Positions 11,032 to 23,372 of a stretch of 64,000 bases of DNA are shown piece after piece (the first letter of the stretch is position 1; every line of letters starts with the position of its first letter). The stretch lies in assembly GCA_949825045.1 (NCBI GenBank), contig OX463812.1, positions 5,750,661-5,814,660 on the forward strand, given 5' to 3'. The stretch comes from Argyresthia goedartella (lineage: Eukaryota; Arthropoda; Insecta; Lepidoptera; Argyresthiidae). The notes below the pieces were generated by a model. The model ran no database searches, was not told the origin of the DNA, and saw nothing but the letters and a program-made list of their open reading frames with translations. The translations under genes were made by a program, and so were the position numbers.

Positions 11032-11275
11032 ATTGATGACCAGTTTAGCCTAGCGGGTAGGGAGCCTGCCTACGAAGCTGACGGTCCTGGGTTTGAGTCC
11101 CGGTAAGGGCAAATATACGTGTGATGAGCATGATTATTTGTTTCTTAGTCTTGAATGATTTCTAGGTATTTACATAAGTATTTATCTCTATCAAATACAT
11201 CGTCGTCTAGTGCCCATAAAACAGGCTTAGTTCAGCTTACTATGGGCATAGTTCGATTTGTGTATGATTATCTTC
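11032..11275 (+). mobile_element. tRNA-derived SINE (type I), complete-looking
   Basis: Head: GCCTAGCGGGTAGGGAGCCT, then CTACGAAGCTGACGGTCCTG and B-box GGTTTGAGTCCC. Body: TTATCTCTATCAAATACATC, GTCGTCTAGTGCCCATAA and CTTACTATGGGCATAGTTCG. About 240 bp, colinear with the reversed copy at 55,150-55,385. Confidence 0.75.
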
Positions 11276-11394
11276 TATTTTTTATTTATTTTTTTACTGT
11301 CTGGCCATTGGGCAGGTGGTCTGCCCATTGCCCTTGTCGCTCACCTTAGCCACTTAGACGTTTCTGCATCCTGAAATCCGTGTTTTATGACACC

Positions 11395-11695
11395 TCTCCG
11401 CCATTTGAGCAATTTAAAAACCATGTCAAAACGACTTAATCTAAAAAGGGATATTACAATGTTCAGTTACTTAAATGACGGGACTGTATGAGGTTCTGTG
11501 TTGAGTTAATCTAACTCAACACAGAACTAACATTTGTACTATTTAAACACAACTAATTTTTAAAAGAGATCTAAAGATCAATCTGTGGTAGTTTCTCCGC
11601 TCTACTTCCCACAGTGAGAGAAGCGGCAAAAAAATAAATTGCTAAGTATATGTTAATATTTTTTATAGTTTATAGTGTTTTTGATTTGATATTGA
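11395..11695 (+). mobile_element. LINE A, 5'-truncated (ORF2 end plus 3' UTR)
   Basis: Begins inside the last ORF2 codons (CCATTTGAGCAATTTAAAAA, the PFEQFK motif), runs through the stop region and into the 3' UTR with GATCTAAAGATCAATCTGTG and CACAGTGAGAGAAGCGGCAA. Parallel to 30,690-31,045 and 47,740-48,095. Confidence 0.8.
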
Positions 11696-12099
11696 TTTGA
11701 ACTTAATTTGTTAACTAACCTTAAAACTGCAGGGAACATTAATTAATAGGGCCTAATGACTACTAAGGTGAAGGTTCACCTGCTACGATCTTGACAGACT
11801 CTATTTTACTTTTATCACAGAGCTCTAGATCCTAAATCTTTGTCGCAAAACTATCACAGTGCACACTCAATCCTCGGCAATTAGCCCTTTGTCATTGCGA
11901 CGAGCTAAACGTCAGCATTGCAGCACCCATGCGCGAGCGCAGCAGTTGGCATGCGATAGTTATGCGCGCGCCGTTATTTATCTGACTAGGGTTCCCAGGC
12001 AGGAGAGGATGCGTGCATCTCTAAACATAAAACATTTCATTCATTGCCAGCCCCACACTAGGATGCCCTTTGTCATGGAAATTAGAAACAGCTATGTCA

Positions 12100-14180
12100 T
12101 ACTAACATATAATATCTAAGACCCAAGATTAGGTGTCCCCTAAGCCGGACTTCATACCCGGGATAGAACATTCAGTCTGTGTGGTACAGCCTGGAGTCCC
12201 TACTGGTTGTTACTATATTGTGTATTTTTCAAATGTTTTCTTGGTGTAGACACTATTGTCCCAATCACAGGCCATTTCTCCAAGGCTTGTCGTACTTATG
12301 CAGGTGTACGTTCACCAATATACCGGATTACTCAATCTTTCAATACCTATTTTAGTGATATCGATATTATGGCCGTAAGTGTAAGTGAGTTTAGAAAAAG
12401 GCTATTTATTTGCAGCATTGGAAACTATATCATTATCTTAGATATTACCCACTTGCTTGTTGCGTTGTGGTTTGTAATAGTATCTAAAACTGTAACTCTC
12501 TTAATTAATCCATAACTATTTTTTAATTTTTTTACTGCCTGTTCTAGATAATATTGTGTACTTGGCGTTAACAAAGTGTAGCGTGAGAAACTGTAAAGAT
12601 ACCATACTAAATAGTAATACGTGGTTATCTGTGCTGGTTGCAAAATTATCAATTTGTATCTTACCTACTATAATTATAAGTAATACCTTATTGTACAACT
12701 GTTTGATGAACCAAATAAACAGAAGAAAAAAAACATGACTTTCAGGCAAGTTTTTGTTCAAGTGGCCAAAGTATGAGGTCTCATGTCCAATCTGATGAGG
12801 TCTAGCTGATATTGCTAGTGCAGCCTGAACTCGCAGACGTCGTTTTAAGACTCCTTTGTAATGTTAATTTTTATTTCGATATTATTGGGATACAGGCTGT
12901 TTGATGTTTTATAAGGTTATGCGAAATTGAAAGTTCGAATTATTCTAGATTCTTATTGGTAGTTGTCAGTTTTGGCAGGACTGGAAAAAATCATTTTCAT
13001 TGAGCTGTTGGAGTCGAAAGCATTTTGGTGCACATTTTCAGTTTTGTACAGTTTTGTTCGCTTTGGGAGTGGTCGTTTAATGTGTTTTGGGCAGCCTTGA
13101 CGCAAAAAGAATTGTCCTTGGGCAAGAATTGATGCCGGCCTAAATAATTTCTGGCGTGTTCCCGATATTTCATCTGAAGTCAAAGGCCAGACGTTAGAAG
13201 CGATCTGGATATGTATTTGGTGTTTATATTCCGTGGTGGCATTTTGGTCGTGTTAGCGTTATTCTGGTACTTATCATTATATCTTATTTGTAGCTTTTGG
13301 TGGAGTGCTGCGTATCGAGCCATAGCCCAAATTTTGAAACCGACACCGCGCACGCGTAGTCCTCACCAAGGCGTGCTTTGGAGCAGGCAGACGCAGCCAG
13401 CCAGGCGTACGTGAACGAGAGATGCCGTGTTTTTTCAAGCCAATCCATATTTTTGTTTATTTGAACTGTCATATGTATTTTAATTTTAATTTCGTTTCAT
13501 AGCGCGGCTTCACTCTTTTGACAACTTTAAATCTTTGAACAGGATTATGTCGTCTGTTCATCATTATACCATCTAAATTCCTAAAGGAATTTGCACGCCA
13601 CCGTTAAAGATATTTTCGGTATACTTTTGGGCAATCATTCATGTTACCCCTCGTTCATTCCATATGCACTTCATATCCGCCTCATATAATCATTTCATTT
13701 TCACGCCAGTCCTGATCAAAGTGCGCATACAGCGTCAAAAGCAATTTCGGTGTTCTTTTGCGACATAGACAAGTTCTGTGATCTCTTTTCTGATTTAATT
13801 TTCGGTCTTATATTTTGTTATCAACTTTTGGATTTATTATTAAATTAAATTATACGTGTTTTGTTAGTGAATGTTATTACTCATTTATCACTACACTAGC
13901 TAGCTTGTTAAGAATTATCGTATATCAGTAACACATTTGGCTAAACACTTATGAGCACCTGATGAGTTACCCGAGGTGTATTCAAGTATGTATGGCATCC
14001 ACACGTCTTCGGTGTATGAGTGATTGTTGATAACTGTAGGCCAAATTGCTGCGGGTAATTTCAGTGACAACAGAATGTCATCGAACTTTGTCCGAGTCTT
14101 TATCGTATGGAGGTATATTCCCTTTGTTAAATAAACTCGCTGTTGATATTATGGTAATTATTTATAACAATTAATATTGT
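12100..14180. other. Intergenic, no gene recognised
   Basis: AT-rich with short chance ORFs. At 13,290-13,430 a GC-richer minus-strand stretch encodes EDYACAVSVSKFGLWLDTQH, which looks like part of an old transposon rather than a host exon. At 10,920 and 59,335 a repeat with CCCACTGC(A/T)GGGCATAG occurs on either side of this stretch. Nothing else could be assigned. Confidence 0.4.
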
Positions 14181-14184
14181 AATA

Positions 14185-14360
14185 TTAGTACTCAACTAAT
14201 ACAATTACACATCCAATCTTTAAAATGGATCTAAATATCAATCTGTGGGAGTTTCTACGCCCTTCTCTCCCACAGTAGTCCAATGTAGACAACAGACAAA
14301 AATTACATTTTAAATTTTAAACAAGGATATGTAAATATCAACAGTAAAAAAGAATTTTTG
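14185..14360 (+). repeat. LINE A 3' UTR fragment
   Basis: ATCAATCTGTGGGAGTTTCT, then CTCTCCCACAGTAGTCCAAT and a degenerate end. It keeps the TGTGGGAG/CTCCCACA hairpin. Confidence 0.75.
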
Positions 14361-14746
14361 AAATTGATGCTGATTGTCATTATCATTATAGGTTAAAAAA
14401 TGTTTAAACAACGTTTTAAACATGTTTAAATAGCTGTGTAAAAATTATCAAGTTACTTTTTAATTTATACAAAGCTAGTGTTTGCCAATGCAATCATTTG
14501 CTTAGTTCTTAGGTTACAAAACTTTATTCTGTCATCTTGATTGTCAATACACACATACATAGAATTTATAAAGAGCTATGGGCCTGCTCTACAAGTTATG
14601 TTTAATAATTTATATACCCTACCTGCCACAAAAAAACGTGTAATCCTGTAAAATAATACGGTTTATCTTTCAGATACGGTTAATCTATAATATAACTCGT
14701 GAAAAGGGCCCTAAGATAGAGTTCATAAAAATTTATTCATGTTTTA

Positions 14747-14804
14747 ATTTCATACATGTGTTGAAATTCAAATGATTCATTTAATTTCAATACATGTATG
14801 AAAT
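14747..14804. repeat. Hairpin with 22-bp arms
   Basis: Left arm 14747-14768 (ATTTCATACATGTGTTGAAA…) and right arm 14783-14804 are reverse complements with one mismatch; the loop is 14 bp. No coding context. Confidence 0.8.
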
Positions 14805-15149
14805 ATTTTATAGGCACCTGCCTAGTTAGTATAAGCCTTTAAATACCGCAATTTTGTTCGTTTGGTGTACCTCAGGGAAGCTTAAGTAAAACTAGAATCT
14901 AGAATAGAAATCTAGCATCTCTTATTAATTACTCAGCTATTTTACCTCAAATTACGCTTATCCCATTAGAAAGAAAGACAAGTTCGAGAGATTCCTGAAA
15001 TTATCTCTAAATTTCTAAGTGTGTACGCTACAGGAGCTAGCAGACAACTGTAAAATAAAATAAAGACAAGATCTGAAAGAAAATACTGGAAACTCCCCTG
15101 CTGAATTGTGTACCGTTTCAGGAGCTACCAGGCACACATAAACTAAATG

Positions 15150-15440
15150 AGTAAAACAACATATTCCCCGTACAGATGATCCCAAAAAAACGCGTTCCAC
15201 AACCGAACTACCAGGCGCGCATAGCATGAAGGAAGAGCAAAAAGTCTGTACGCCTTCTCTACAATCTCGACCCACATTAGCTGCGAGCGATCTTTGTAGT
15301 TTAAATTTAGAAGCAGCAGAAATAACCGGCAGGGTGCGCGCGCGACCGATATAGCGCGTCGATGGTAAGCGATTGTCGCCGGCGCTTCAGGCGTGTTGAG
15401 GTGTGGTGGCACCTGAAAAGCCATCACTCTAGCTCTAGAG
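15150..15440 (-). repeat. Probable LINE C-terminal remnant
   Basis: A minus-strand reading frame includes NYKDRSQLMWVEIVEKAYRL and ARLVVRLWNAFFWDHLYGEY. The RLWN-like motif is typical of the reverse transcriptase C-terminus of insect LINEs. It is joined to the tandem repeat block on its right. Confidence 0.4.
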
Positions 15441-15452
15441 TCTAGAGATTGT

Positions 15453-15502
15453 AGTGTGGACCGCTGGGAGAAGCCAATTGGCTTCTCCCAGCGGTCCACA
15501 CT
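15453..15502. repeat. Perfect 50-bp palindrome
   Basis: Two 25-bp arms with no spacer and no mismatch. The arm starts AGTGTGGACCGCTGGGAGAA and the centre is CCAATTGG. The right arm is the beginning of the 210-bp tandem unit that follows. Confidence 0.95.
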
Positions 15503-15895
15503 TGGTGATAGATGGATGGATGAGGGTGGTGTTGGGTGACCGCTCCATGTCCAATAACTAACAAAATGAGGTTGAATTAAAGACTCAGATTCACTAAGGG
15601 GACAAATTTCCTCTAACATTTCTCTATAATGTTTCACAGTGTCCCGAAAAATGCTCCGCATGTTCCGAAACTTGCCCCCGCAGCCACTTGGCTTCTCCCA
15701 GCGGTCTACACTTGGTGACAGATGAGTGGATGAGGGTGGTGTTGGGTGACCGCTCCATGTCGTGTTACCTGTCAAAATGAGCTTGAGTCAAAACTCAGAT
15801 TCACTAAGAGGACAAATTACCTTTAACAAGTCGCTACAACGTTACACAGTGTCCCGAAACATGCCCCGCGTGTTCCGAAACTTGCCCCACTCTAC
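15478..15895. repeat. Tandem duplication, two ~210-bp units
   Basis: Unit 1 starts at ~15481 and unit 2 at ~15691. Both carry CTTCTCCCAGCGGTC, TGAGGGTGGTGTTGGGTGAC, CTCAGATTCACTAAG, CACAGTGTCCCGAAA and GTTCCGAAACTTGCCCC. Identity is high but clearly below 100%, so the duplication is not recent. Confidence 0.85.
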
Positions 15896-16004
15896 TGTAC
15901 TCAGTTACCATCAGATATTGTATTCATTCATATCACCCATGAAGTACAAAATCATATATAACCAACAACGAGTACTCATAGCACGTGTGTAATTATAACA
16001 ATTA

Positions 16005-16190
16005 AATTTTTTCATATTTTGTATTAGTTAAGCACAACCTATTTTTCAAAGAGATCTAAAAATCAATCTGTGGGAGTTTCTACGCCCTTCTTCTCCCACA
16101 GTGGTCCAATGTACAGAAGAGGCAAAAAATGACGTTTGCTAAGTATATGTAAATATCTACAGTAATAAAGTACTTTGACTTTGACTTTGT
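16005..16190 (+). mobile_element. LINE A 3' UTR, 5'-truncated copy
   Basis: TATTAGTTAAGCACAACCTA, TGTGGGAG…CTCCCACA hairpin, GTAAATATCTACAGTAATAA, and tail with repeated TTTGAC (CTTTGACTTTGACTTTG). One of the cleanest 3' ends. Confidence 0.85.
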
Positions 16191-16199
16191 GAATTAACA

Positions 16200-18400
16200 A
16201 ATAAATTAATATCATCTGCACTATATATTGTTAGCTCAGATTGGGCGGTGCTGGGGCAGATGGCCCAAGCTCAGGAAAAAAGAAGGGAGGGAGGGAGGGA
16301 GATGATGATGATGATGGAAGATGCATATGTAAACAAAGGAGAATAATAAATCGATCGTATTAAAATCTAATTGGGCGAACGACCATTAAACGATGACCAA
16401 GTACAGCGGAATAACCTGAATTGAGTGAAAAAAATACTGAATTGCACGAAAAAATTACCTAATGGCGCAAAAAATACTGAATGGATTAGCCAACGCTTAT
16501 TGGTTAACATTCGGACTGCCTGAGGGAAGTTGTGATGGATAAAGGGGGTGGGGGTGTATTTTTTGTAATTGAGGTTTTCAAGTTGTTGTTTCTTTAGATT
16601 TCTAGTCGCTTTCAGTTTTTTGGCCAAAGCCATTATTACTAGTCGCGCTCTTAAGGTGTTCAGTGTTTTTTCAGGCAAATTAATATTTTTGTCAATCAAA
16701 AACTGGATTTACGGCCTTACGTTTAAATACTATCCGTAAATAATCAGAATTTCCAGACAAATCGCAAGATGTCAATTCGATTAAGTTCGATACCCGACGC
16801 TATTATAATATGACGTTTGGCTAGATACCACTTTTATGTTTTCACACTTCACCATTCACTCTGAAAAATATCTTATCATCTCCCTGCAAGAACTCAAAAT
16901 CATTTGCCGAAACGATTTAACTCTCTGCAGATGACTTTGAGCCCAGTTTGTGGGCTGATAAGTTAGAGATTGCCTTGTGAGAGGCGGTGCTACCTGTCTG
17001 TAAGAATAGATTTTGGCAGGGGCGCTCGTGACGTGGATAGTCAGTTCTGAAGGCATCTGACCAAACCAAGTGAGTCATTCGCTTGACAGATCAGTTAGCC
17101 AGAGTTTCCATCGATCTAGATATACGAGTGCTAAAGTGGCTCAACATTATGAAGCGAGTGGCAGAGACAACATATAAACCGAGTAGGTTTACCTGGTTGC
17201 CCAATTAATTTAGTTTAAGATATAAAATTGTAACATGGATAAATATATATTTTTTTAAATGACAGCATACTTAGTCGATATTTTATTTTGATAACAATTT
17301 AAATCGTTCTAGAAGGGTAGGCCTAAAGCGTAGATTGACTACATCGCGTTATGACTAGTCATAAGTCGAAGTAGGCTTATAGCTAGTTAGACCTAATGCG
17401 ATTTAGGTTAGAAGAGAGGAAGGCAAAGAGATTCATAGACATGTTGATCTTTTGTCAAATGACGATGTAGGCATATAGATAATAGACAGTTCATATTTTT
17501 TTTGTGAAGAAATATATTTTCTATACAACCTATTTAGAAATGTAATCTCATTTGAATGTTGTATCCTCTGATGAACGAAACTCTGACTTACTAGATATAT
17601 CAAATGCTAATCTTCTGAGGCTTTGTGATTCTACCACGATCTGAGAAAATTCTGCGTCATATATTTTTCTGAAATATACTCATGCTATGGACCCACCTAC
17701 ATTCAGCAGAATTACGAATCTACCAAGTGCGGACACACCGCAATAAATAAAACCACGGTTACCAAAAAAAAAATACTTATGTATATTTACGCAAATTAAT
17801 GAGTCATAAGTGACAATTATACCGGCATACAAACTATCAAATGCGTAGTTTTTCTGCATTAAAGATTTAAAAAAAAGTTGCAGTCCCTATCTGGACTATC
17901 TTTATAAAAATCAATCTGAAAAACGGTCCTCTCTGTCTATAATGCTTTTTCTTCTTTTTTAATGCTAGGTTTAGGAAAATATTAATATTCCCCCACCCCC
18001 TGGATCCACTCATACAGTTAATGGCAGCATGCATGGACCTCTATCTCACAATATTTCTCGAGATATAAAGACATGTTGCCTGGATCAAATCGGTTGCAAT
18101 TGTATTTTAAAAGATGCTAATGAAGTCGAAAATAATATTTTAAAATGTTACCTCACCTTCTTGCTACACCTGTGGATTAGGCTGATGTGGGTCAGAAAGC
18201 GCCGATTGCTTCTTCAGTTTCAAAAGTCATTACCTGCTGTTTAGTTCTGCTAAACCCGTTTGAAAACGACTAATGTTTTGTTAAATTGAGCTTTCCCTGG
18301 TAATGACACTGCGCGACTTATGGGTCAGTGCTTTAGCTTTATTCTCTATCTCTGACATTTTGAAATATCGTAATCAAATTCATGTTTTGAAAGACGTTTG
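16200..18400. other. Intergenic, no gene recognised
   Basis: Contains a (GGGA)n/(GAT)n microsatellite at 16,285-16,316 and a 16-bp palindrome TTATGACTAGTCATAA at 17,349-17,364. The ORFs present are short and show no recognisable domain. Confidence 0.4.
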
Positions 18401-18439
18401 CTTTCTTCTAAATTGGCATTTGACCAATCAGCGATATTT

Positions 18440-18555
18440 TGGTTTGCTGAAAGAAATCTCTTTTTAGAGATAAGCTCGCCTTTGTACATGCATTTTCTTT
18501 TAATGTAACTTTTTAAATATTTTTGTGCATTATAGAATTATGAAATATGAATTAT
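18440..18555 (+). repeat. LINE B 3' end
   Basis: GGTTTGCTGAAAGAAATCTC, hairpin ATCTCT-TTTT-AGAGAT, AAGCTCGCCTTTGTACATG, then a tail with GTGCATTATAGAATTATGAA. It is 5'-truncated. Confidence 0.75.
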
Positions 18556-18889
18556 CGGTGACAGAATATGTGCTTGTCATAGGTGAAACACCAAATTTGA
18601 ATTGAATCGGGATATGTCAAGATAACATAATGTACATACTATTGTACGGTATTTCCTGAATAAACAGCATCTCCAATACTCGGACGAATAATGAATGTTT
18701 CCACTCAGTCAATTCGGTAATTGGCTACTTGACAGGGTAGTCAAACAACATAAAATACATGTTAGACGTTGAAAGGCTCGTCGATATTATAATTGTATGT
18801 TTCTAGCAGTTACATTTCATGGACATAATCTTATCAAAAACATACGTGCATGTAAACAAATGCAAGCAAGTCTCACAGAGCAGTTGACA

Positions 18890-19960
18890 TACATACATTT
18901 GCTCATGCCTTCCTGGCATATATCTCTCTCTCCCTTAACATTCATAAGCCCCTTCTTACCAGCTCACCGGTTACGGGTACTTCTAATTTCTTCCAAAACG
19001 CCCTTCACTAATAAATTGCCATTTTATAATTTGCCAGGCATCCCCGTGCGACGGCTCCATTCACACCCGCTGTATAAACCTATTTCGTCAATCTTCTTTT
19101 ATTCATCCTTTCAACGTGACCAAACCATCTAAGCTGACCTTTTTCTGTTCTTGACACAAATTAATCTACTTTCAAGCCACAACGTTCCCTTATAACTTCA
19201 TTCTTCAATTAATATTTCAATGTTACTCCATATATACTCCCAAATGATGTCATTTCTGCATTTATTCTGTTTTCTCTGCCACATCCAACATTCACTTCCA
19301 TACATCACAGTCGGACCGGACTCAACACTCTATTAGAATAGCCAAACATGCCTATTATGACACAGTTTGGCTACTCATCACGGAATGTACTGCCCCATTG
19401 ATTTTATTGCACCTACTCACTTGCCTTTCAAAGTTGTATCACTTGTTCGTCATCAATTATAATCACGTATTTAGATGCTTCCTCAGCTCTTTCTAAAACC
19501 ATGCCTTACCAAACATAACCTTGGTCTTAATTACACTCACTTTCAAGCTCTTCTTCTTAAGTGATTCATTATTACATTCATGAGAGTTCCTATCTACTGC
19601 AGCTCACCCACGACGACGCAAGAATAACTTGATCTTCGGCGTATAAGAGGCATACATAGAGAATCTGGTCCATACATCCTATTCCTATAATGAATCCCCC
19701 TTGCACATCTCACTTTTTTTCCTCCGTTTTATTCATCACCTTCAATGAATATTTTTTGCATATAATTTACAAACGGTGCTGAGAAGACTAATGCCGCGAT
19801 AGCTTTTACTTGTCCTGTTGTGAACCCTTCCTTTTAAATAGCAAGATGATAACAGCCTTGCACCAGTCTCCTGGGGCCCGACCGATAGTCCAGCACATGA
19901 TAAAGGGTCGGTACAACTGACTGAAAAATAAATATTTTCAAAGTAAATTACCAATAACAC
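18890..19960 (-). pseudogene. RTE-like LINE reverse transcriptase remnant
   Basis: Minus-strand fragments in several frames. They include SYRGISLLSTVCKLYAKNIH near 19.8 kb (RT motif) and VMYGSECWMWQRK near 19.3 kb, then pieces resembling WFGHVERMNKRRLT and GVNGA-ARG. This order matches RTE-type RTs of Lepidoptera. Many frameshifts and stops; non-functional. Confidence 0.65.
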
Positions 19961-19984
19961 TTAAAATGAGAGTGATGGACTCCC

Positions 19985-20395
19985 CAGTATTACCAAGTCT
20001 GTTATATGGATGCCAAACATGGCCTACCGCAGAGGAAAGACCTGCCGGAAGAAGTATGCTAGACATCAAGCTGAAAAAACGGGAAAAGAGTCATGACATT
20101 CCAAATACACGAAGATCAGGGATGCCCTAAAAACAGCAGCGACAGTGAAGTGGAAATTTGCTGGACACATTGTAAGACAGACCAACAACCGATGGAGTGA
20201 GCGTGTACTACACTGGTAAGCACAAGACGGCAAGAGAGCCCCGGCCGGCCACGCAGAAGGTGGAGCGACAACATCGTAGGTGTCGCCGGCAAACCTTGGA
20301 CTCGGCTAGCACAATCCAGAAAGAACTGACATATGATGAAGGAGGCCTATATCCAGAAATGGATGTCTCCAAAAGAAGATTATCATAATACTTAT
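19985..20395 (+). pseudogene. RTE-like LINE C-terminal remnant (opposite orientation)
   Basis: Plus-strand frames give LPSLLYGCQTW, then KWKFAGHIVRQTNNRW, RRWSDNIVGVAGKPWTRLAQ and SRKELTYDEGG, the standard end of RTE-clade reverse transcriptases. Frames change several times. It lies head to head with the remnant on its left. Confidence 0.7.
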
Positions 20396-20434
20396 ATTGT
20401 ACTATACTGTCCCTCACTTTTCGCGACAAAATCA

Positions 20435-20650
20435 TTTTATTAGGGTTCCGTACCCAACGGGTAAGAACGGAACCCTATTACTAAGACTTCGCTGTCTTCG
20501 TGTCTGTCACCAGGCTGTATCTCAAGAACCTAGCTAGCTAGAGAGTTGAAATTTTCACAGATTATGTATTTCTGTTGCCGCTATAACAACAAATACTAAA
20601 AAACAGGATAAAAAAAATATTTAAGGGGGCTCCCATACAACAATTCTTTC
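20435..20650 (+). repeat. GGGTTCCGTACC dispersed repeat, 5' part
   Basis: AGGGTTCCGTACCCAACGGG, CACCAGGCTGTATCTCAAGA, TTGCCGCTATAACAACAAAT and GGGGGCTCCCATACAACAAT. Copies or parts occur at 2.1, 28.2-28.46, 33.0-33.32, 35.6, 36.3-36.7, 51.8 and 57.2-57.85 kb; complete copies end in GGTACGGAACCC…TTGGCCG. Very common in Lepidoptera; class not certain. Confidence 0.75.
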
Positions 20651-20652
20651 AA

Positions 20653-20898
20653 TACGGCGTTCGAAATTTGAATGTCAGTTCAGTACCAACTTCACAGACA
20701 AACTAGGGGCAGCACGCAGGCGGGCGTCGGCGTTCCAAATTTGAATGTCATAATATGCATAAAAATTACACATTATGGTCTTAATGTGTATTTTTCAGAT
20801 AAGAAATGAGTTTTACCAAGTCGTTTTACATTATGCTGATCGTAACGTGCGGTTTTTGTACGCAGTAAAGAGGGTTTATAATACGTGTGTAGATAAAA
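20653..20898 (-). repeat. Partial copy of the MITE seen complete at 53.5 kb
   Basis: Shares AACGCCGACGCCCG-type sequence, the CGTAACGTGCGG block and the end ATACGTGTGTAGATAA (20,882-20,897) with the reverse complement of 53,494-53,702. One terminus is missing and abuts the repeat on its left. Confidence 0.75.
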
Positions 20899-21049
20899 TA
20901 AATTATTTCATCAATTAATGGATTTAAATCAATTAAAAGTTTATGTTTTTCTTCTTAGAGCATTTAAAAAAAAAACTTCTTGTTTTTTTACTTTTTTTTT
21001 TTGTAATCGCTGTGTTATTATGTCTAACTCAGCGATTACAAAACCCTTA

Positions 21050-21960
21050 ATGCCCTTAATGGGTGCCCTTGATGCCTTTAGTGCTCACTTGGCGAGTGCA
21101 CTGCCGTGCCCCCAATTGTGTAAAAATACCACCATTTAAGAACTATGTCTTATGACGTCACACATCATAATATTTCCACACAACTGACGAGCAAAAAAGC
21201 GTTTTGACAGAACATAAAAAATATTTTTCTATCTAAAATCTGCTTCTTATGCCATTGGATCACACTGTCACAGTTTGTATACGACAGTATGGGGAATCGG
21301 TTCAGAAGAAAGATATTAAATGTATCGATGTGATTCTGTTTCCCTCATACACCATTGCACTGCCGCAGGAAACTACTCAGATTTTCAAACATTTACACAA
21401 AATGTTGATGATTTTACCATGCCAACAGGCAGATCTCGCATAGTACGCATTCCTGTTACCAAATTGTTCACAAGCTCGTGAATGACGGTTCGTCATCGTG
21501 AGACCTGGAGTCTCTCCAGCTGGCCATGGGTATCTTCATGCCAGCTGCTATAAATACTGGGCGCTATGTCGACTACAATGTAGTATGCGTTCATCTGTGA
21601 GAAGAGAACAACGTAATGATTTATTCTTGCTAGATGCACTGTGATGATATACAAGTAACTCGTTCCGTACTCATTTCCAAACACTTAACGAAATCTTCCT
21701 CACCTATTTAGCCAACGGCATATGCAGAGGACACATTTTTATCTTTGATCTTCTGTCGTATGCTTGACTGAGACTCTCGTCATCTATCATTCTTACCTGC
21801 GGGTTTTTACAGATCTGTGACTGTAATTATCATTTTAATATATGTTTTCTTATCAAACCAGGATCTCTGTAAACAAAGTACCTTTTACCTCGCAATAAGT
21901 AATTGTTCAAGGAAATAAAATAAAATAAATTTGTCAATTTAAAAAACAAAGATTAGGCTC
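21050..21960. other. Intergenic, no gene recognised
   Basis: Preceded by a 13-bp-arm hairpin (TTTGTAATCGCTG/CAGCGATTACAAA, 21,000-21,040). The rest has only short unrecognised ORFs. Confidence 0.4.
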
Positions 21961-22080
21961 CCAAAGTAATTTGCTCTGAAATATCACTGTCATTTCTCTA
22001 ACAGACAGCACCAGAATTACTTTGATTGTCTATCAAATTTGATTTGGCAGTTCTAATTCCTGGTCGGGTCAGTTTTCTGG

Positions 22081-22700
22081 TGCCGCCCTAATTGACATCG
22101 TTCGCACGACTATGGTCGGACGACTGGTTAAAGTTGTAGGTGTACAGAGAACGAGTTAGCCGGAAGTGGCGTCACGCGAGTATGTTATAAATTTCACCTT
22201 TCACACAATGTAGAGAAGTGGCAAAAATGAGTATATGTTAATATCTACAGTATTAAAGAAATTAGGCTTTGACTTCGAATTTGATTCTTTTCCACTCTTC
22301 GGTTCTTCAATTCCAGCCTATGTCATTCGGGCTGTAATAATTAATAACGAATCGATGAACATCTCATTCTTTAAAATTCTAATAAGGGGTGAAATTTATA
22401 AAAATCCTGTGTGACGTCACTTCCGTCTCCTCCATTCTCTGTAGACTGAAAACCAAAGAGTTGGGACAGTACCACGTGAACATACAAAACCTGTACATAT
22501 GCGCAGTAATTCCCGCCAACGTCGCCCAGCGCTCTTAATTCGTGGCGCGAGGTATAAGTGTGTATATTTTATGGGCGTTTTAACTGCCATTGATTCTTTG
22601 ATAATATGGTAAAGAACCACTACGCTACTAACAACTTTACCTAGTCGGACGTACGTACGACCGAAGTCAATTAGGACAATGCCGAACCCCGAGTTCAAGA
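22081..22700. mobile_element. Long imperfect inverted-repeat element with an insertion
   Basis: The left part (CCTAATTGACATCGTTCG, GGTTAAAGTTGTAG, TACAGAGAA, CGGAAGTGGCGTCAC, TTATAAATTTCACC) is mirrored in reverse complement in the right part (22,385-22,690). The arms are ~130 bp or more. A LINE A 3' end (22,195-22,270) sits just inside the left arm. No transposase is seen. Confidence 0.7.
22195..22270 (+). repeat. LINE A 3' terminus inside the inverted-repeat element
   Basis: ACAATGTAGAGAAGTGGCAA, then ATATCTACAGTATTAAAGAA and a TTTGACTTCGAATTTGA tail. A very short 5'-truncated copy. Confidence 0.65.
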
Positions 22701-23372
22701 TTTCAACCAACTTTTCAGTAATCCATCATGTCTTCGAGACAACAGAAATAGACAAAAAATCTTCGAGTATCGTCACGGACCATGTCATGTAAAATTCACA
22801 TATTATTTTAGTATCGTGAATGTACAGTTCTTGTGCGAATGGCTGCACAAATCCACGCCGGTTCACTTTTGGTCTCTACAGCGCGGAGATAAGGTCTAAA
22901 AGTGTATTAGTGTTGGTTTGTTGCGACTGTACATCTATATTTGTGTGGTATTTTAGTCCCGTCAGATGTATGGATTTCATGAGTCGCCTGCTATTATTAT
23001 TCGTGAAGATTTCTCAGTCCATTTCTTTCGGGTTGGTTAATGAATTGTTATCATTCATGTTTTTTATGTTTGGCTAAACCATATTATTTTGCTCTATATA
23101 CTAAAACAGTTGAAATTTTGTGTAATTTCGTAATCTTTTTATTTCTCTATGACACACAAAAGGAGTACTCTGATGCAATCTAAAAAAGTTATTTATATTA
23201 TTGTTTTTAAGATTGTTAACTGATGCCATTCTAGATTTAATAAAAAAATGACAGTAGTTACTTAATAATCGCCATTCAGCAAAAACAGAATAAAAGATCT
23301 TACCCAATTTCCTAAGTAGATCTCATCAAAACAATCAAACATTCGATAGGTAAATGATAAGCATTATACACA

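Noticed and set aside
12207..12515. 102-codon plus-strand ORF
   Set aside because: AT-driven composition, no domain, no splice or promoter evidence.
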